Below are positions 60,905-64,000 of a stretch of 64,000 nucleotides of DNA, in pieces (position 1 is the stretch's first letter; each line of letters opens with the position of its first letter). The translations under genes and the position numbers were made by a program. This stretch comes from Streptomyces sp. LUP47B (GTDB taxonomy: Bacteria > Actinomycetota > Actinomycetes > Streptomycetales > Streptomycetaceae), in the NCBI RefSeq assembly GCF_001746295.1, contig NZ_MJAH01000015.1, forward strand, positions 217,032 to 281,031. Reading direction: 5' to 3'. The notes below the pieces were generated by a model. That model was not told the origin of the DNA and ran no database searches. It saw nothing but the letters and a program-made list of their open reading frames with translations.

Positions 60905-61753
60905 TCACCGCCCCGGCAACACCAACCCCAGCGCCCCCTCCCGCACCGTCCACGTCCGTCTCCGTACCGGTCCCGCCACCCCCGCGTCCGCGCGGTAGCG
61001 GAAGTCCGCCCCGGTGACGGTCACCGTCCTGCCGGTGGCCAGCAGCGGGGACGCCTCCGCGCCCACCGACAGCGGGCGTACCTCCACCGAGGCCAGGCCG
61101 CCGCCGGAGCCGGGGGTCACCGAGACCGCCTCCAGGGGCTGGTCCAGGTCCACCAGCGTGACCCCGTCGACCTCCACCCGCAGCCGCGAGGGCGCGGGAA
61201 AGGCGAGCGCGGTCTCCCGGGCGGGCCGGGCCGGCACCAGGGTCCGTACGAGGGACTGGCAGGTCCGCAGCCAGGGCCGGGCGGCCTCCATGGGCTCCTC
61301 CCGGGCGGCCGGCGCGGGTATCCGCAGGGCGCCGAGGACCACCCCGTCGCTGTCGTCCACGAGCATGTCAAGGCGTCGCTCGGCCCCGTCCAGGACCGCC
61401 CGCGCGGCCGCCACCGCCCCCGTCGGCACCCCGAGGGCGTGCGCGACTCCGAGCATCGACCCCACCGGCACCACCGACAGCACACATTCGGCCAGCTCCC
61501 GCTGCCGGTGCAGCAGCACCACCGCCCGCATCAGCGCACGGTCGTCCCCGACGACCACCGGCCGCCGCGAGCCGCGCCGCGCCAGCGCCCGGGCGAACTC
61601 CTCGGGTCCGTCCGGCAGACACACCTTCGTCGCCGCACCCGCGCTGAGCACGTCTTTCACGATTCGTACGGACTCGCCGTCCGTCTGCCGGGCGACCGGG
61701 TCGATCACCACCAGCAGGTGATCAAAAGTCGCGGAAGTCGCCACCTCGGCCAT
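60905..61753 (-). CDS. Diacylglycerol-kinase-family protein
   Basis: 282 residues. FDHLLVVIDPVARQTDGESVRIVKDVL at the start, RPVVVGDDRALMRAVVLLHRQRELAECVLSVVPVGSMLGVAHALGVPTGAVAAARAVLDG in the middle (a GDD and VP.GS segment resembling the nucleotide-binding GGDGT...PxGTxNxxA of lipid kinases), then DMLVDDSDGVVLGALRIP and a beta-rich C-terminal domain. The usual GGDGT is replaced by VGDDR and GTxN by GSML, so activity is uncertain. Divergent from purA, 188 bp away. ATG 61753 is preferred to a longer frame. Confidence 0.72.
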   Translation of the reverse strand: MAEVATSATFDHLLVVIDPVARQTDGESVRIVKDVLSAGAATKVCLPDGPEEFARALARRGSRRPVVVGDDRALMRAVVLLHRQRELAECVLSVVPVGSMLGVAHALGVPTGAVAAARAVLDGAERRLDMLVDDSDGVVLGALRIPAPAAREEPMEAARPWLRTCQSLVRTLVPARPARETALAFPAPSRLRVEVDGVTLVDLDQPLEAVSVTPGSGGGLASVEVRPLSVGAEASPLLATGRTVTVTGADFRYRADAGVAGPVRRRTWTVREGALGLVLPGR

Positions 61754-61786
61754 GCCTCGCTTCCTCGGGTAGCATCTTTGTGCAAG

Positions 61787-61814
61787 AGCCCCTTGCGCTA
61801 TTGCGCCAGGGGCT
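61787..61814 (+). promoter_or_regulatory. Hairpin in the purA 5' leader
   Basis: AGCCCCT-T-GCGC (61787-61798) pairs with GCGC-C-AGGGGCT (61803-61814), one T/C mismatch, loop TATT. TAGCAT at 61770-61775 is a -10-like element whose transcript would begin a few nt before this hairpin, about 155 nt upstream of purA. It could stabilise the leader or act as an early attenuator. Confidence 0.45.
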
Positions 61815-61941
61815 TCGTCTATTCCGGGGCATCCGGGTCCGACGGGCAGCGGCCGACGACGGCCGTGGTGCACGCGACGGAGGAACCGTACGCGTACGCC
61901 CCCGACCTTGGACATGCCCCGCCCGGAAGGGGTGTACGCGC

Positions 61942-63225
61942 GTGCCCGCACTTGTGCTGCTCGGTGCTCAGTGGGGTGACGAAGGCAAGGGAAAGGCAAC
62001 CGACCTGCTCGGTGGCTCGGTGGACTATGTGGTGCGATACCAGGGCGGCAACAACGCCGGCCACACGGTAGTCGTGGGCGATCAGAAGTACGCCCTCCAC
62101 CTCCTCCCTTCCGGAATCCTGTCTCCGGGGTGCACCCCGGTCATCGGCAACGGTGTCGTCGTCGATCCGTCGGTCCTGTTCTCCGAGCTGAACGGACTGA
62201 ACGACCGCGGCGTCGACACCTCCAAGCTCCTGATCAGTGGTAACGCCCACGTCATCACGCCCTACAACGTCACCGTCGACAAGGTGACGGAACGCTTCCT
62301 CGGAAAGCGCAAGATCGGCACGACGGGGCGCGGCATCGGACCGACCTACGCCGACAAGATCAACCGCGTGGGCATCCGCATCCAGGACCTGTACGACGAG
62401 TCGATCCTGACCCAGAAGGTCGAGGCGGCCCTCGACGGCAAGAACCAGCTTTTGACCAAGGTCTTCAACCGCCGCGCCATAGAGGTCGGGCAGGTCGTCG
62501 AGGAGCTGCTGGGCTACGCGGACCGGCTCAAGCCCTACGTCGCCGACACGGTCCTGGTGCTCAACCAGGCCCTGGAGCAGGACAAGGTCGTCCTGTTCGA
62601 GGGCGGCCAGGGCACGCTCCTGGACATCGACCACGGCACGTACCCCTTCGTCACCTCCAGCAATCCCACCGCGGGCGGAGCGTGCACGGGTGCGGGCGTC
62701 GGCCCCACGAAGATCAGCCGGGTCATCGGCATCCTCAAGGCCTACACGACCCGGGTCGGTTCGGGCCCGTTCCCGACCGAGCTGTTCGACGAGGACGGCG
62801 ACGCGCTGCGCCGCATCGGCGGTGAGCGGGGTGTCACCACCGGCCGTGACCGTCGCTGCGGCTGGTTCGACGCGGTGATCGCCCGGTACGCGACCCGCGT
62901 CAACGGCCTCACCGACTTCTTCCTCACCAAGCTCGACGTCCTCACCGGCTGGGAGCAGATCCCGGTCTGTGTCGCGTACGAGATCGACGGCGAGCGCGTC
63001 GAGGAACTCCCGTACTCCCAGACCGACTTCCACCACGCGAAGCCGGTCTACGAGTACCTCCCGGGCTGGAGCGAGGACATCAGCAAGGCGAAGTCCTTCT
63101 CCGACCTCCCGAAGAACGCCCAGGACTACGTGAAGGCGCTGGAGGAGATGTCCGGCGCCCCGATCTCCGCGATCGGCGTGGGCCCGGGCCGGGACGAGAC
63201 GATCGAGATCAACTCGTTCCTGTAA
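61942..63225 (+). CDS. purA: Adenylosuccinate synthetase
   Basis: 427 residues, the standard length. Joins IMP and aspartate with GTP to form adenylosuccinate on the path to AMP. Motifs: LLGAQWGDEGKGKATDLLGG (GTP/IMP loop and catalytic Asp), YQGGNNAGHTVVVG, IGTTGRGIGPTYADK, FEGGQGTLLDIDHGTYPFVTSSN, RRCGWFDAVIARYATRVNG and the C-terminal IGVGPGRDETIEI. GTG 61942 has GGAAGGGG about 10 nt upstream; a much longer in-frame start would encode a non-family extension. Confidence 0.97.
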   Translation: MPALVLLGAQWGDEGKGKATDLLGGSVDYVVRYQGGNNAGHTVVVGDQKYALHLLPSGILSPGCTPVIGNGVVVDPSVLFSELNGLNDRGVDTSKLLISGNAHVITPYNVTVDKVTERFLGKRKIGTTGRGIGPTYADKINRVGIRIQDLYDESILTQKVEAALDGKNQLLTKVFNRRAIEVGQVVEELLGYADRLKPYVADTVLVLNQALEQDKVVLFEGGQGTLLDIDHGTYPFVTSSNPTAGGACTGAGVGPTKISRVIGILKAYTTRVGSGPFPTELFDEDGDALRRIGGERGVTTGRDRRCGWFDAVIARYATRVNGLTDFFLTKLDVLTGWEQIPVCVAYEIDGERVEELPYSQTDFHHAKPVYEYLPGWSEDISKAKSFSDLPKNAQDYVKALEEMSGAPISAIGVGPGRDETIEINSFL

Positions 63226-63247
63226 ATCCCTTTTGTTCGAAGGCTGT

Positions 63248-63279
63248 TGGGCCGGTCATGGACTTCCTTGACCGGCCCA
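63248..63279 (+). terminator. Terminator after purA
   Basis: A perfect 11-bp stem TGGGCCGGTCA (63248-63258) with TGACCGGCCCA (63269-63279), 10-nt loop, 22 bp after the stop. Confidence 0.8.
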
Positions 63280-63384
63280 TGGCTTGCTCCTGGTTCCGCG
63301 GGCAACCGGCGGGACGGGACTATCTACGCGGGTAGTTCCGTCGCGCCTCCCTCTCGCCCGCCTTCCCCTTCCAGGAGTCCTTCC

Positions 63385-64000
63385 ATGCCCGTCAGTCCCC
63401 TGAACCGCCGTGCGTTCGTGAAGAAGTCGGCCGTCACCGGCGCGGCCGTGGCCGTCGCGGGGGCGGCGGGAGCCCCCGCCGCCCAGGCCGCCGATCACCA
63501 GCCGGTGAAGAAGAACCGCACCTGGTCGTTCTCCGTCCTCGGCACCACCGACCTGCACAGCCACGTCTTCGACTGGGACTACTACCTGGACAAGGCCTAC
63601 TCCGACAGCAAGGGCAACTCCGTCGGCGTCGCCCGGGTGGCCACGCTCATCAAGCAGCAGCGTGCCGCCAAGGGCGAGGAGCACGTGCTGCTCGTCGACG
63701 CCGGCGACATCATCCAGGGCACCTCACTGGCGTACTACTTCGCGCGCGTGCAGCCCATCACCGCCAAGGGCGCCCCGAAGCACCCGATGGCCGTCGCCAT
63801 GAACCACATGCGCTACGACGCCGCCGCCCTCGGCAACCACGAGTTCAACTACGGCATCGAGGTGCTCAGGAAGTTCGAGAGCCAGTGCCGCTTCCCGCTG
63901 CTCGGGGCCAACGCCCTGGACGCGAAGACGCTGAAGCCCGCCTTCCAGCCGTACACCGTGAAGCGGATCTGCGTGCCGGGCGCCCCCGACATCAAGGTCG
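63385..64000 (+). CDS. Tat-exported metallophosphatase / 5'-nucleotidase (partial)
   Basis: The window ends inside this gene; 205 residues are visible. A twin-arginine signal peptide is clear (NRRAFVKKSAVTGAAVAVAGAAGAPAAQAA, RRxFxKK motif). The calcineurin-like metallophosphoesterase domain then starts: VLGTTDLHSHVFDWDYYLDKAYSD (DxH metal ligands), VLLVDAGDIIQGTSLAYYF (GD motif) and AAALGNHEFNYGIEVL (GNHE motif). This matches bifunctional 2',3'-cyclic-nucleotide phosphodiesterase / 5'-nucleotidases that scavenge phosphate and nucleosides outside the cell. ATG 63385 has AGGAG 8 nt upstream. Confidence 0.9.
   Translation, partial: MPVSPLNRRAFVKKSAVTGAAVAVAGAAGAPAAQAADHQPVKKNRTWSFSVLGTTDLHSHVFDWDYYLDKAYSDSKGNSVGVARVATLIKQQRAAKGEEHVLLVDAGDIIQGTSLAYYFARVQPITAKGAPKHPMAVAMNHMRYDAAALGNHEFNYGIEVLRKFESQCRFPLLGANALDAKTLKPAFQPYTVKRICVPGAPDIKV

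Overview
This window is a 64 kb stretch of very GC-rich chromosomal DNA from an actinomycete, almost certainly a Streptomyces. The evidence is the strong G/C bias at third codon positions, the many GTG starts, the dnaK-grpE-dnaJ-hspR heat-shock operon with HspR operators, and a gene order (dnaK ... clpB ... pyrE-fba ... kynurenine genes ... purA) that I recognise as Streptomyces core chromosome. I saw no insertion sequence, phage, CRISPR array, tRNA or rRNA.

Layout. 1-4.5 kb: end of a membrane protein gene, then dnaK-grpE-dnaJ-hspR with two HAIR operators and a strong terminator. 4.5-11.6 kb: a secreted PA14/fibronectin-III protein, an orphan sugar-binding lipoprotein, and a coupled three-gene ATP-grasp / alpha-E / transglutaminase cluster. 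11.6-17.6 kb, the most unusual part: five paralogous LuxR-type regulator genes, four in one translationally coupled operon, divergent from a two-gene operon for a secreted 67-residue peptide and a degenerate mini-Rieske protein whose two cluster-binding histidines are both replaced by arginine. 18-31.4 kb: clpB (third HAIR operator), a Phd/RelE-type toxin-antitoxin pair, an aminotransferase, small membrane proteins, a membrane-bound spermidine-synthase-like protein, an aldose epimerase-like protein, pyrE and fba.

31.4-43.4 kb: an MFS exporter, a Streptomyces-type foldback repeat, a DUF3151 gene, a tryptophan-to-anthranilate set (tryptophan 2,3-dioxygenase, kynureninase, a formamidase-like hydrolase), then an alpha/beta-hydrolase / acyltransferase / two-component operon followed by a paralogous second two-component operon. 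The two operons share a 19-bp upstream motif. 43.5-48.8 kb: a MerR regulator fused to sliding-clamp domains, a MarR regulator divergent from an amidohydrolase, a frameshifted DUF397 remnant, a cytochrome P450 and two small proteins. 48.8-64 kb: an ABC-2 exporter with divergent MarR-like regulator, ethanolamine permease and ammonia-lyase (eutBC), a SigE-family sigma factor with a membrane PASTA-like partner, a MacB-like ABC exporter, a diacylglycerol-kinase-like protein, purA and the start of a Tat-exported 5'-nucleotidase.

Two themes run across the window. Many operons use 4-bp or 8-bp stop/start overlaps. At least fourteen genes carry a TANNNT -10-like hexamer 6-8 nt before the start codon, which predicts leaderless mRNAs. 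Start sites, operators and functions are read by eye; no database search was run.
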